40,111 bases of DNA, taken from assembly GCA_964450795.1 (NCBI GenBank), contig CAYVDI010000003.1, positions 1 through 40,111 of the forward strand, written 5' to 3'. The DNA comes from JAGOTT01 sp964450795. GTDB lineage: Bacteria > Patescibacteriota > Minisyncoccia > Moranbacterales > UBA1568. The translations under genes and the position numbers were made by a program. Shown here in pieces: positions 40,110 to 40,111 of this stretch (position 1 is the stretch's first letter; the number at the start of each line of letters is the position of its first letter). A model generated the notes under the pieces. The model worked only from the letters and a program-made list of their open reading frames with translations. It was not told the DNA's origin and did not search any database.

Positions 40110-40111
40110 GG

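Noticed and set aside
1..40111. CRISPR arrays, insertion sequences, integrase or transposase genes
   Set aside because: None seen: no regularly spaced direct repeats beyond coding YGxY units, and no transposase or integrase motifs.

Overview
The window reads as chromosomal DNA of a Candidate Phyla Radiation (Patescibacteria) bacterium, moderately GC-rich, using the standard bacterial code (UGA ends map, comEC, the LCP gene and pth, which argues against the UGA=Gly lineages). The main sequence arguments are a compact str-S10-spc ribosomal super-cluster that lacks rpmD (uL30) between rpsE and rplO, short intergenic spacers, ATGA overlaps, many small proteins, and a very large secreted fibre-like protein. 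I cannot place it below that level. Four runs of exactly 100 N (1194-1293, 25439-25538, 30852-30951, 34597-34696) are scaffold placeholders; inside ftsZ the real missing piece is probably near 260 bp.

Layout. 1-3474 (minus): a long secreted beta-repeat/tail-fibre-like surface protein running off the left edge, and a membrane-anchored FN3-like protein. 3622-4731 (plus): mannose-1-phosphate guanylyltransferase. 4738-22005 (minus): rpsL-rpsG-fusA-tuf-rpsJ-rplC-D-W-B-rpsS-rplV-rpsC-rplP-rpmC-rpsQ-rplN-X-E-rpsZ-H-rplF-R-rpsE-rplO-secY-adk-map-ruvX, with sigma70-type promoters ahead of rpsL and tuf and structured spacers ahead of rpsJ, rplC and rpsH. 22122-25351: an M50 (site-2) protease, a monocistronic rpmB with its own promoter and terminator, and a polytopic glycosyltransferase-like protein with TPRs. 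25540-26997: tRNA-Pro(GGG), a two-gene operon of unknown small proteins, and ndk. 27086-29867: nrdR with comEC split into two coupled genes (channel part and metallo-beta-lactamase part). 29961-32446: ftsA and ftsZ. 32672-36795: hisS, HIT protein, rpsU, yqeY, ybeY, dgkA and, upstream of hisS, lepB. 36896-38879 (plus): LCP-family protein and pth. 38941-40109 (minus): a candidate small RNA gene, rplY (bL25/Ctc) and a zinc-ribbon protein.

The window is dominated by translation (ribosomal proteins, EF-Tu, EF-G, Pth, HisRS, YbeY), with protein export and processing (SecY, LepB, M50), cell division (FtsA/FtsZ), envelope sugar metabolism (ManC, LCP, DgkA, GT-TPR) and DNA uptake (ComEC).

The most interesting signal is not a protein. 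Between pth and rplY on the minus strand, a near-consensus promoter (TTGACA-17-TAGAAT) is followed by about 100 nt that folds into a continuous 20-bp helix, a symmetric 7x7 internal loop and an apical stem-loop showing CACCCCUCCUAC, and ends in six U. The two imperfect positions of the long helix are G-U wobbles only when read on the minus strand. The loop contains the CCUCCU core of the 16S anti-Shine-Dalgarno. I do not recognise it as a known RNA family. A second candidate is a branched fold between dgkA and ftsA that contains a roughly 40-bp element repeated next to tRNA-Pro.
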